A program made the position numbers and the translations under genes. Below are positions 23,332-30,685 of a stretch of 35,713 nt of DNA, in pieces. The notes beneath the pieces are model-generated. The model searched no databases. It was not told where the DNA came from and saw only the letters and a list, made by a program, of their open reading frames with translations. Source of the stretch: Oscillospiraceae bacterium (GTDB lineage: Bacteria; Bacillota; Clostridia; Oscillospirales; CAG-272); NCBI GenBank assembly GCA_015064395.1, contig SVSH01000021.1, positions 1-35,713 of the forward strand. Reading direction: 5' to 3'. Within the stretch, counting starts at the first letter, position 1, and each line of letters begins with the position of its first letter.

Positions 23332-25572
23332 TTACTGTTTGATTAGCCTCTCTGCGTGCTTCAGAATTTGCTCCGGGGTAGCGTCAAGACCAAGTGAGAC
23401 CTGACCGGCCTCGCGGGCAAAGGAGGACAGCTTGGCATCTCTCTCGTCATACGCCAGGGACAGCGCCCGCACACCGGCGACACAGGACAGGATCAGGCCG
23501 TGCAGGCGCTGGGAGATCACCCCCCGGGAGGCCCCGAATATACCGGCAACGAGACGCTCATCCCGCACCCGGCACATCCGCCCGACACCGCACGCCCGGA
23601 TCAATTTGTGACAGACAGCGGGGTCGTGTTGCACATCAAAGGCAAAAAACAGGGGATAGAGGCCCTTGTCTTGCCACAGCTTTTTCAAAGCTACACTTAA
23701 ATTCCGGTGACAATCTCCGGCGGCGGGGCGGGGAACGACGCACACAAAGCCGCCCCCCACGGGAAGATCGACCAGATATTTGGCAATTTCCTCTTCTGCG
23801 GCGGGTTGAATATCCAATACAGGGTCGGGTTCGCGCAACAGTCGCTCGGCGGGGACGCCCAGAGCGCGGGCAAAAGCGAAGGAGGCCTCGTCCCGCACCG
23901 AGATCTGCCGCACCGTCCGCAACGTCACACGGGTCAATACGCGTGGGAGCCTGCCGTGGATGGGGCCAAGGCCGCCCGCGACCAGATAAGTGGGACATCC
24001 AAAGAAGCGAGCGGCGACGAGAAGGGCGAGATAGTACAAAAGTGAGCGGTTTTTGTGCGCCGACCCGTTCTGCAAGAGACACCCGCCCCCCATAGCCAAA
24101 GCATCCGCACGAAGGATCGTCCACACAAGCGAGAGGGGATGCTTACGGGCGACGAGGGAGACGCCATCAAAAGGCGAGGAGACGGGCGCGGCAACGGTCG
24201 CCTCCAAGGACAGACGAGGGAGGGGCGACCCGCCCGGCTCTGGCGGGACTTGGCAGGAGGGAAGGAGAGCGGCAGGGGCGGGAGCATCCTGCCAACGCGC
24301 GATCAACTGTCGCAAAATGGCGTCGTCCCCCAAATTGCCGCACCCGGCGTATCCCGCTACCAGCAAACGAAGCCGTCTTTTGTGATCCAGCGCCCTTCGA
24401 TAGACCTTCAAGGTGGCCCTTGCCATGCCCTCTTTGCTGAAATCCCGGCGCACCCGTTTCCGTAGTGCGTCATTCTCCCCTCGCGCCTCCTCTTGCTCTT
24501 GATCCATCAGGGAGCAGAAGGCCTCGTATAGCGCCTGCTCGGTCAGTTCTCCCTCTCCTCGACAGCAAAAGTTCCCCTTGGCCGCGCGGTCAAAGCTTTG
24601 GGGCGTGAGCACCCCCAAAAAGCCCTCGTTGCCGGCGAGGATCACCCGTGCGCCAGAGGACAGTGCCTCCAGCGCCGCCCGCGACACGCCCACGAACACG
24701 TCCGCTTGCTGTAGCACAGGGGCAAGATCGCACAGTGCCCCCGTCAGGCAGATGTCCTCACGCCCGTCGGCGGCAGAGAGGGCCTCGACCTTCTTTTGGA
24801 GCGGTTCATATTCACTCCCTCCACCGATCAAGGTCAAATACAACCGCTTGCCACGGGCCGCGGCCGCCCTTCGCATACGACCAAACAGCGAGACGAGGGC
24901 ATATGCCGCCGCCGAGCAGTCACTGTCCAGACGGCTGGCAAAGACAAGATGAAGCCGATCGTCGCGGGGAGCGGGGGCGACGGAAGGACAAAAGCGGGTG
25001 GTGTCGATGCCGTTGGGAATGAGAGTAATGCGCGTCGGATCAACGCCAAAGGTGTCCTGTAAATGCCGCCCCAGATCCTCACTGACGGCGACCGTCTCCT
25101 CTCCCCAAAAGGAAAGACGCTTGTGCCGAGGAGAGAAGCGGGCGTGGGCGGTCACAACGTAGGCGGGCGCGTCCATCCGACGAAGCCGCGCCAAGCGATA
25201 CGGAGAGGGCGGCTGGTCATAGGGCGGCCGGATGGACAAAAACAAGCGGGGAAAGAGGCGTTCTGACAGGGAAAACAAGCGCAACAGAAACGAGGTGCGC
25301 CGCGTGTGGGCGTGGATCACGTCAAAATGATGTCTACGGTGTAACCGCCGTAAAAACAAAAGCCCGGCCATCAAGCTACCTGCAAATCCGCGTCCTGACC
25401 AGTAGCGGGGCGGATGCACAAAAGAGAGGTCGTTCGCTGTCTGTTCCAATAGTCCCCCGTCCGATGCTATGAGAACCTCATGCCCCTCCTTTTGCAGGGC
25501 GCGGGCGAGAGTCAGGACGTGCGTCTCCGCCCCGCCTGTATTCAGTTGATCGATGAGTAAAAGAATATTCAT
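23332..25572 (-). CDS. Glycosyltransferase family 4 / CsaB pyruvyl transferase fusion
   Basis: A 746-residue two-domain protein. Residues 1-395 are a GT4-type glycosyltransferase: NTGGAETHVL near the N-terminus, IPNGIDTTRF, and the ADVFVGVSRAALEALSSG acceptor region with its E-x7-E-like end. From about 399 (LLVAGYAGCGNLGDDAILR) to the C-terminus is a polysaccharide pyruvyl transferase of the CsaB type, with MGGGCLLQN and SQRLHGLILSC. CsaB adds pyruvate ketals to secondary cell-wall polymers, which then anchor S-layer-homology proteins. Usually the two activities are separate genes; the fusion suggests one enzyme adds a sugar and pyruvylates it. The ATG at 25572 has GGAGGT upstream, inside a hairpin. 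Confidence 0.85.
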   Translation of the reverse strand: MNILLLIDQLNTGGAETHVLTLARALQKEGHEVLIASDGGLLEQTANDLSFVHPPRYWSGRGFAGSLMAGLLFLRRLHRRHHFDVIHAHTRRTSFLLRLFSLSERLFPRLFLSIRPPYDQPPSPYRLARLRRMDAPAYVVTAHARFSPRHKRLSFWGEETVAVSEDLGRHLQDTFGVDPTRITLIPNGIDTTRFCPSVAPAPRDDRLHLVFASRLDSDCSAAAYALVSLFGRMRRAAAARGKRLYLTLIGGGSEYEPLQKKVEALSAADGREDICLTGALCDLAPVLQQADVFVGVSRAALEALSSGARVILAGNEGFLGVLTPQSFDRAAKGNFCCRGEGELTEQALYEAFCSLMDQEQEEARGENDALRKRVRRDFSKEGMARATLKVYRRALDHKRRLRLLVAGYAGCGNLGDDAILRQLIARWQDAPAPAALLPSCQVPPEPGGSPLPRLSLEATVAAPVSSPFDGVSLVARKHPLSLVWTILRADALAMGGGCLLQNGSAHKNRSLLYYLALLVAARFFGCPTYLVAGGLGPIHGRLPRVLTRVTLRTVRQISVRDEASFAFARALGVPAERLLREPDPVLDIQPAAEEEIAKYLVDLPVGGGFVCVVPRPAAGDCHRNLSVALKKLWQDKGLYPLFFAFDVQHDPAVCHKLIRACGVGRMCRVRDERLVAGIFGASRGVISQRLHGLILSCVAGVRALSLAYDERDAKLSSFAREAGQVSLGLDATPEQILKHAERLIKQ

Positions 25573-25576
25573 ACTG

Positions 25577-25591
25577 ACCTCCGTTGGAGGT
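25577..25591 (-). promoter_or_regulatory. Hairpin covering the ribosome binding site
   Basis: On the minus strand ACCTCC-AAC-GGAGGT is a perfect 6-bp stem with a 3-nt loop whose 3' arm is the Shine-Dalgarno sequence of the GT4/CsaB gene, four bases from its ATG. It may lower translation or respond to a factor. Confidence 0.6.
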
Positions 25592-25620
25592 AGTATGTGC
25601 CGGGGCGAGTGTGGGCATAC

Positions 25621-25653
25621 AAAAAAGCAGCACCGCGACGTGCGGTGCTGCTT
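25621..25653 (-). terminator. Terminator of the OB-fold lipoprotein gene
   Basis: On the minus strand AAGCAGCACCGC and GCGGTGCTGCTT form a perfect 12-bp stem followed by TTTT, 12 bp after the stop codon. Confidence 0.9.
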
Positions 25654-25664
25654 GGGAAAGCGGA

Positions 25665-27737
25665 TTATTTTGTGAAGTTGAGCTCGTTGTAGACCTTGCC
25701 GTCCTCGGTGATGACAGCCAGCACGCAACCTCTGTAGTCGGTCTTATCGTTCCAGTTGCACAATGCGATCTCAACAGTGATTTCTTTTCCTGCAAAATCG
25801 TTGAGCCAGGAGTATTGCTTTCCGCTGGCGGAATACAGGAGAAGCTCCGTACCCTGATCGTCTGTCAGATAGTAGTTGGTATAGTGAGTCGACTCTACTA
25901 CCTTGACGGAGACCTTGACGACAAACACGGTGGTTGTGTAGTCCGTTTTGATGTCCATGCCGACCAGATCCTTCAGGGTTTTGTCGGTTACAAAGGTAGC
26001 GGTCGAATATTCGTTCTTGCCGTAGGCATTGGCAACGATCTTGGCATCATTGATGCAGGACTGACCGAAGTAGTTGGCGCCGCCCTTGGTGTTGATGTGA
26101 CGAACACCCGTCAAAATGACCTCGTGACCGATCTGTACGGCCGCCATCGTCTCTGCATCCGTCTGGATGGCGATCACACCCGTCTCGTCGATGAGGTAGA
26201 AGCCGGTCTTGTTCACGAGAGACGGACCGACGATACCCTTAACGGTGACGGTCTCGCCCTTAGCGGCCGCGATAGCGCCGGCAACGTTAACAGACGGGAC
26301 GTCGGTGTTACCGGTTACCGTGACCTTGATGATCCAACTGTATTTGGTGTCGCCGTACGTGGCTTCGATCGTGATCTGTGCCCAGCCCACGTTGCCGCAG
26401 TGCATCACGGTCTTATCGCCCTCGGTCTTGATGTCAACAACGTCGGTGTTGCTGGAGGTGTAGGTCAGCGTTGCACCCTCAAAGCCGAGCAGCTCAGAGG
26501 AAACGGAGGTGACAAGCTCCAATGCGGGGTCGCCCGAATAGGTGGCAAGGAACTGAGGAATGCCGTAGTATTCCACAACGTGCTGAGCCGTTAAGCTCTT
26601 GTCGAAGGTAAAGCCGTTGTCCTCGACAGCGACGGGCAGGAAGCGGTAGACACAACCCGAGTTGGTGGACTTGGCATTGAGGATCATCAGATAGACGGTG
26701 CAGATCTTGCCGTCGTACTGATCCAGCCAGCTGAAGTCGGAGCCGTTGCACTGGGTGTAGGTGTAAGTTCCCGTTTTACCGTCCAGGTCATTGAAGTAGT
26801 AGTTGGTAAAGCCGGAGCCGGGCACCTTGCTGACCAGGGCGTTGACCTTGAAGATCTGAGTAGTAACGTCCTCGGTCACAGGGGTGTCGAGCATCCGCTT
26901 AACGGTGCTATTCTTGATCCAGCTCTTGTCAAAGGCGTTGTCCGTCTTATTGTCGTTGGAGAGCAGGTAAGCGTCCTCCAGCTGGTTGCAGCCCTTGTAG
27001 CCGAATTTCTCGGCATTGCTCTGCTCGTCGCCCAGGATCCAGTAGGTCTTGGAGGCCGCGATCTCGACCTTGTTACCTACCTTGACCTGCTGAGCAACAT
27101 CGCCGCTGTATACATAGATGGACTGGCTATGGTCTACCAGAACAAAACCGTTGGGCTTCATGCCGTTGGCATAGGTGATGGCAGCAACCACGCCGCTGAC
27201 GCGAACCTTGTCACCGGCGTTGGCCCCACGAGCCTGAAAAACAGTACTGAGAACGTAGGTGGACAGATCAATGTTAGCCTCGTTCTTCTTGAACTCGATC
27301 AAACGGGCGTTTTTGACTTCCTTGGTGCCGTTGTAGTTCTGCAGGATGCAGTGGAGCAGCACCTCGTCGCCCTTGACGGGCTTTTCGTCCATGGCGCTGT
27401 AGTTGATCTCGCCGTCGGAGCTGTAGGTGCCGTAGACCGAGATCTCGCCGGTCTCATCTTCAATCACCATTTGGCCGTAAGCCGCGTTGACAACGGTCTT
27501 GATGGTTGCGCGGATGTAGTAGCGCTCGGTGGTAATGTTACCGGGCTCGCCGCACAGCTCCAGTGCCTGGGCAATGGTGATAGTCTCATACTCAGGGGTC
27601 TCGTTATCGCCGTCACCATTATCGCCGGTGTTGTCGCCGGGCGTATCGTTGTTGGCGGGAGGGGTAGGGGTGCAGGCGATGAGGCTTGCGAGCATCAGGA
27701 TCGCCAGCAAAAGGGAGAGAATTTTCGTGATTTTCAT
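25665..27737 (-). CDS. Large lipoprotein with repeated OB-fold-like domains and a Big domain
   Basis: A 690-residue surface lipoprotein. MKITKILSLLLAILMLASLIA precedes Cys22 (lipobox LIAC), followed by a low-complexity linker rich in P, N, D and G. OB-fold-like modules are at about 55-150, 155-265 and 480-570 (patterns such as VTVKGIVGPSLVNKTGFYLI). A different module occurs twice, at about 308-375 and 617-682 (TNYYFNDLDG/TNYYLTDDQG ... FSWLDQYDGK/YSWLNDFAGK ... GCVYR/GCVLA). A bacterial Ig-like region lies at about 400-475. Such proteins accompany secreted nucleases or glycan-binding systems, but no ligand is evident. The ATG at 27737 has AGAGGA; the extension to 27926 runs through the promoter. 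Confidence 0.8.
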   Translation of the reverse strand: MKITKILSLLLAILMLASLIACTPTPPANNDTPGDNTGDNGDGDNETPEYETITIAQALELCGEPGNITTERYYIRATIKTVVNAAYGQMVIEDETGEISVYGTYSSDGEINYSAMDEKPVKGDEVLLHCILQNYNGTKEVKNARLIEFKKNEANIDLSTYVLSTVFQARGANAGDKVRVSGVVAAITYANGMKPNGFVLVDHSQSIYVYSGDVAQQVKVGNKVEIAASKTYWILGDEQSNAEKFGYKGCNQLEDAYLLSNDNKTDNAFDKSWIKNSTVKRMLDTPVTEDVTTQIFKVNALVSKVPGSGFTNYYFNDLDGKTGTYTYTQCNGSDFSWLDQYDGKICTVYLMILNAKSTNSGCVYRFLPVAVEDNGFTFDKSLTAQHVVEYYGIPQFLATYSGDPALELVTSVSSELLGFEGATLTYTSSNTDVVDIKTEGDKTVMHCGNVGWAQITIEATYGDTKYSWIIKVTVTGNTDVPSVNVAGAIAAAKGETVTVKGIVGPSLVNKTGFYLIDETGVIAIQTDAETMAAVQIGHEVILTGVRHINTKGGANYFGQSCINDAKIVANAYGKNEYSTATFVTDKTLKDLVGMDIKTDYTTTVFVVKVSVKVVESTHYTNYYLTDDQGTELLLYSASGKQYSWLNDFAGKEITVEIALCNWNDKTDYRGCVLAVITEDGKVYNELNFTK

Positions 27738-27770
27738 GGTATTCCTCTTTCTTTTTTGCAAGATATGACT

Positions 27771-27799
27771 ATTGTACTCTTTTTTTGCGGGAATGTCAA
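27771..27799 (-). promoter_or_regulatory. Promoter of the OB-fold lipoprotein
   Basis: On the minus strand TTGACA (27799-27794), 17-bp spacer, TACAAT (27776-27771). Confidence 0.88.
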
Positions 27800-27835
27800 C
27801 GGGGGGAGGGGGGATTTTTGGGGGAAGGCTAAATT

Positions 27836-28322
27836 TTTTGCAACTTCTTCTTTTGACGCTCATACTGCGAGCCTTTGGCTCGCGCTGAGCGGATTGCTTT
27901 GATGCCATTTCTTTGCCTCGTCGCAAAGAAATGGCGAAAGAAAGTCAGCCAAGGGGACACCCCTTGGCACCCCGCCGCCCGACGGCTTTTTGAGCGCCGC
28001 CGAGGCTTTTGCCTTTGCAAGCCTCCTCCATCTTGGGCGCATGAGCGCACGCCCAAGATGGGTTTGTCTTGGCAAAAGCCTTTTGCTTTCCCCGCCTGCC
28101 GCTCGTGATGGCTAAATTTGAGGCACAGCACCAAAAAAGCATATGTAATCTCTCTTGTTGCTCTTTGTAGAGCGGCAATGCCAGGGGGTTCCCAGGGGGA
28201 ACGCTTGGGCGTCTTTTCTTTCGCCATTTCTTTGCGACGAGGCAAAGAAATGGCATCTGCGCTGAACAGCGAACGCGCACGAAGTGCAGTGTGAGCGTGG
28301 GAAGGAGAAGCTGCAAAAAATA
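27836..28322 (+). repeat. Hairpin-ended dispersed repeat, copy D (best preserved ends)
   Basis: A 487-bp copy between the lipoprotein promoter and mscL. The terminal inverted repeats are about 80 bp: TTTTTTGCA-A-CTTCT-T-CTT...ACGCTCA-T-ACTGC at the left and the reverse complement TTTTTTGCA-G-CTTCT-C-CTT...ACGCTCA-C-ACTGC at the right. Each ends inward in GATGCCATTTCTTTGC. Left hairpin GCCATTTCTTTGC/GCAAAGAAATGGC (about 27902-27934) and right hairpin with the same stem (about 28222-28254). Core hairpins and words are as in copies A and B. No target-site duplication could be fixed with certainty. Confidence 0.82.
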
Positions 28323-28338
28323 ACCTCCTACTCGCCCG

Positions 28339-28376
28339 AAAAAAACAGGCCTCCGCCGCAGCGAAAGCCTGTTTTT
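28339..28376 (-). terminator. Terminator of mscL
   Basis: AAAAACAGGC and GCCTGTTTTTTT (28376-28367 and 28350-28339 on the minus strand) form the stem and T-run, 12 bp after the stop codon. Confidence 0.82.
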
Positions 28377-28388
28377 CTGTGAAATTTA

Positions 28389-29018
28389 TCACGAACCAAT
28401 ATCCGAATTCTTCAAAATCTTCAAAATATCCTTCAGCAGATCCTCCGTCGTGGGATTGGCAACTCTCTCCTGTCTTGCCTTTTCCTCAGCCGCAGCCTTC
28501 TCCGCCTCGATCGCAGCAGCCTTTTCCGCATAGAACGCAGCAACAGCCGCCTTGTCCGACATCTTGATGCCGCGCTTCTTCATCTCTTTTCTCTCTGCCT
28601 TGGAGGGGATGTGGTCGTCCAAGCTCTCCGCCCACTGCTTCTGACCGTCGCGAACGCTGTTGAAGATCTTGACGATGGTGAACAGAACGAAAGCGATGAG
28701 CAGGAAATTGATGATCGCGTTGATGAACGTGCCCCAGTCAATGTAAATGGACTGCGCCAGATCAAGCTCCTGACCGATCACGTTGCCGGCTTCATCCAGT
28801 ACGTCCTTGTAGCCTCTCTGAAGGAAGGTGTAGACCTCGCTCAGCGAGTTGGCACCAAAGATCAGCGCCAGCAGATAGTTGATGATGGGCTTGAGAATGT
28901 TGTTGCTCAGCGCGTTGACGATAGCGGTAAACGAGCTACCGACGATGACACCGACAGCCATATCAACCACGTTGCCGCGGGTGATGAATTTTTTGAATTC
29001 CGCAAAAAACTTTTTCAT
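28389..29018 (-). CDS. mscL: Large-conductance mechanosensitive channel MscL, long form
   Basis: A 209-residue channel that opens under membrane tension in hypo-osmotic shock. The family N-terminus EFKKFITRGNVVDMAVGVIVG with its first helix is clear (split here at the charged start and the pore helix), the periplasmic loop covers about 45-80, and the second helix is INFLLIAFVLFTIVKIF. The usual length is 130-150 residues; here a charged Ala/Glu/Lys-rich helix of about 50 residues stands before the C-terminal TEDLLKDILKILK bundle helix. The ATG at 29018 has AAGGAGATG; the promoter is 55-83 bp upstream. Confidence 0.93.
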   Translation of the reverse strand: MKKFFAEFKKFITRGNVVDMAVGVIVGSSFTAIVNALSNNILKPIINYLLALIFGANSLSEVYTFLQRGYKDVLDEAGNVIGQELDLAQSIYIDWGTFINAIINFLLIAFVLFTIVKIFNSVRDGQKQWAESLDDHIPSKAERKEMKKRGIKMSDKAAVAAFYAEKAAAIEAEKAAAEEKARQERVANPTTEDLLKDILKILKNSDIGS

Positions 29019-29072
29019 AAAAGCATCTCCTTGTAGTGGTTTGGGAGGATATTGCGCCCTCCTGACGAACTT

Positions 29073-29101
29073 ATTATATCGCTCGTGTCGCAATTTGTCA
29101 A
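29073..29101 (-). promoter_or_regulatory. Promoter of mscL
   Basis: On the minus strand TTGACA (29101-29096), 17-bp spacer, TATAAT (29078-29073), a perfect consensus. Confidence 0.92.
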
Positions 29102-29115
29102 TAGAATAATAAGGA

Positions 29116-29145
29116 AAAAAGGACTTGCCAAGACAAGTCCTTTTT
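29116..29145 (-). terminator. Terminator of the phosphoribosyltransferase gene
   Basis: AAAAAGGACTTG / CAAGTCCTTTTT, a perfect 12-bp stem with a 6-nt loop, five bases after the stop; T-runs on both sides make it usable in either direction. Confidence 0.9.
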
Positions 29146-29150
29146 GAATA

Positions 29151-29792
29151 TCACAGCTTGGAAAAACCGAAATTGTTGACCAGACCGTCGATCTTTTTAC
29201 CCTGCTTGCACAAGGGGCACTCGTGCGAGGGGTGGCTTGCATAGCCATCCAGGTCACTTGTGTTGAAAACGGAGCGAACGGGAAGGCCGCCGCACTCGGT
29301 CATGGATGCAAATATTGAAGAAATACCAACCACGTGACCGCCGTAGTAGTTGACCGCCTCCATAGCGGACAGCACGGTGTAGCCCGTCGCGACGGACGCC
29401 GCCAGGATCAGCACGTGCTTGCCGGCGATCATGGGAGCGGTATTGTCGCGGAAAATGAGCTGGCTGCCCGTGGTGTGCTCGGGCGTGACGACGTAGATGG
29501 TCTGGTGGGCGTTCATGTTCATAAAATCGCCCTTGGTCAGCTCGTGCGCCAGGCACGTGCCGATGACCTCGGTGCCGTCCAGACACAGAATGGTATCCAC
29601 GATGGTGCTCTTGTTATAATAGGAAACAAGGTCCTTGGCGACAGCACTCGCCTCGGACAGTCTCGCCTTTTGGGCAGAGACGTCGATGTAATAGTTGATA
29701 TGGCTGTGGCTGGTAGCGAAATGTCCCTCGGACACACGCAAAAAGAGGTTTCTGTTTTTGGTGCGAATTTTGTAGATGTTTTCAGAAGCCAT
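29151..29792 (-). CDS. Orotate-phosphoribosyltransferase-like protein
   Basis: A 213-residue protein of the type I phosphoribosyltransferase fold. The PRPP-loop region reads HVLILAASVATGYTVLSAME, where the typical acidic pair of VLIVDDVxTTG is replaced by AA and S. CPLCKQGKKIDGL near the C-terminus may bind metal. The N-terminal half (FATSHSHINYYIDVS) recalls clostridial proteins annotated as PyrE-like. Loss of the acidic pair that binds ribose-phosphate questions catalysis; it could be a regulator or have a changed substrate. The start has AAAGGGGA upstream and a consensus promoter 24-52 bp away. No pyrimidine genes are nearby. Confidence 0.7.
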   Translation of the reverse strand: MASENIYKIRTKNRNLFLRVSEGHFATSHSHINYYIDVSAQKARLSEASAVAKDLVSYYNKSTIVDTILCLDGTEVIGTCLAHELTKGDFMNMNAHQTIYVVTPEHTTGSQLIFRDNTAPMIAGKHVLILAASVATGYTVLSAMEAVNYYGGHVVGISSIFASMTECGGLPVRSVFNTSDLDGYASHPSHECPLCKQGKKIDGLVNNFGFSKL

Positions 29793-29815
29793 GGTGAAAA
29801 ATCCCCTTTTCTTTT

Positions 29816-29844
29816 ATTATAACACGGCGCGGGCGCCTTGTCAA
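29816..29844 (-). promoter_or_regulatory. Promoter of the phosphoribosyltransferase-like gene
   Basis: On the minus strand TTGACA (29844-29839), 17-bp spacer, TATAAT (29821-29816), a perfect consensus. Confidence 0.92.
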
Positions 29845-29861
29845 GAAATTCCAAAAAACAT

Positions 29862-29930
29862 AAAAAAGTCCCGTGGCGCACAGGGACAACACAACAGTAT
29901 AATTATATCACATCTTTTCCCATTTGTAAA
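29862..29930 (-). other. Promoter followed at once by a terminator
   Basis: On the minus strand TTTACA (29930-29925), 17-bp spacer and TATAAT (29907-29902) predict a start near 29895. From 29887 the RNA forms GTCCC-U-GUG / CACGGGAC with loop CGC, then TTTTTT (29867-29862). The product would be about 34 nt, ending upstream of the separate promoter of the phosphoribosyltransferase gene. Confidence 0.6.
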
Positions 29931-30005
29931 GAGGGAAATTGTGCAAAAGGCATAATTTCTGCGAAATATCCAAAAAATAGTTGTTATATTCTTACAATCT
30001 GCCTA

Positions 30006-30034
30006 TTGCAAAACGCAAAAAAGTGTGCTATAAT
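30006..30034 (+). promoter_or_regulatory. Promoter of the putative large noncoding RNA
   Basis: TTGCAA (30006-30011), 17-bp spacer, TATAAT (30029-30034) with an extended TGC directly before it. Start predicted near 30041. Confidence 0.85.
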
Positions 30035-30040
30035 GTGAAT

Positions 30041-30664
30041 ACAAAAGGAGGACAGTCCAATGGGCAACTAAAAACAGATGCTTGATCGTCAAACAAGGGA
30101 CGCACCGATCGTTGAGCGTGTGAATGTGTGATAGAACCACGGCGGTGTTACGCTTGAGATAGATTTGTGTGTGTGAAGTAAATCCGAAAAGAGACTTGGA
30201 TCTTTGGATCGTTTCAAAGAAAAAGAACGGAGACGTTGAGAACGGAAGGATCAACCAAGTGACGAGCAAAGACGTCGGCGCGTCATAAGGCCATATTCGA
30301 AAGAGATCGACGGATCGGGGATTTGACAATGAGATGAGAAGAAAATCGAAGGATCGCGATCGGAAGGATCGGCCCTTGAAGATCAGCAAAGCAGCCACCC
30401 GTCAAGGATCTTCCATCCAAGAGGATGAAAGGTCAAGGGTCAATGGACCAAGCCAACCTATATTTCACCTTTTGCCAAAAGAAGCATGAGTCAAACGAAG
30501 AGTATTCTCGCTTAAGAGATGTGGTGGTGTGCGTTTGAGGTGTGAGAAGTAGCGAAGGGTAGACTGGGAAAGAGAGGATTACAAACGATGTTAGATACTA
30601 AGAACGAACAGAAGTGACCCTTGGTTGCAGACGCGCGTAGCGATCAGGGGTCACTTCTTTTTTT
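30041..30664 (+). ncRNA. Putative large structured noncoding RNA, about 620 nt
   Basis: A purine-rich stretch with no long plus-strand frame, bounded by a strong promoter and a strong terminator. Hairpins visible include AACG-GAGA-CGTT with a GNRA loop (near 30230), GACG/CGTC (near 30273), CGATC/GATCG (near 30355), CATCC-AAGA-GGATG (near 30416), CTTTT-GCC-AAAAG (near 30470), and long-range ACTTGG/CCAAGT (about 30196 with 30256) and TCAAACG/CGTTTGA (about 30492 with 30531). The word GGATC occurs seven times in about 230 bases. At the 5' end AAGGAGG and ATG-GGC-AAC-TAA form a three-codon frame. Size and style fit the large ornate RNA classes (ROOL or GOLLD types are the nearest known concepts), but identity is unproven. 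6S, tmRNA and RNase P were not recognised. Confidence 0.72.
30611..30664 (+). terminator. Terminator of the putative large RNA
   Basis: GAAGTGACCCTTG (30611-30623) pairs with CAGGGGTCACTTC (30645-30657) over 13 bp with one G-U, followed by seven T. Confidence 0.92.
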
Positions 30665-30685
30665 GTATCTGATCTGACCGTGTGA

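Noticed and set aside
30003-30398. Minus-strand frame of 131 codons in the large-RNA region
   Set aside because: No ribosome binding site, no domain, and it opposes a plus-strand unit with a clear promoter and terminator.
30041-30664. RNase P RNA, because GAGGACAGTCC near the 5' end and ACAGAA near the 3' end resemble its conserved core
   Set aside because: The region is too long, and the expected GGTAAGAG...CACC segment is not found; the ACAGAA lies at the foot of the terminator stem.
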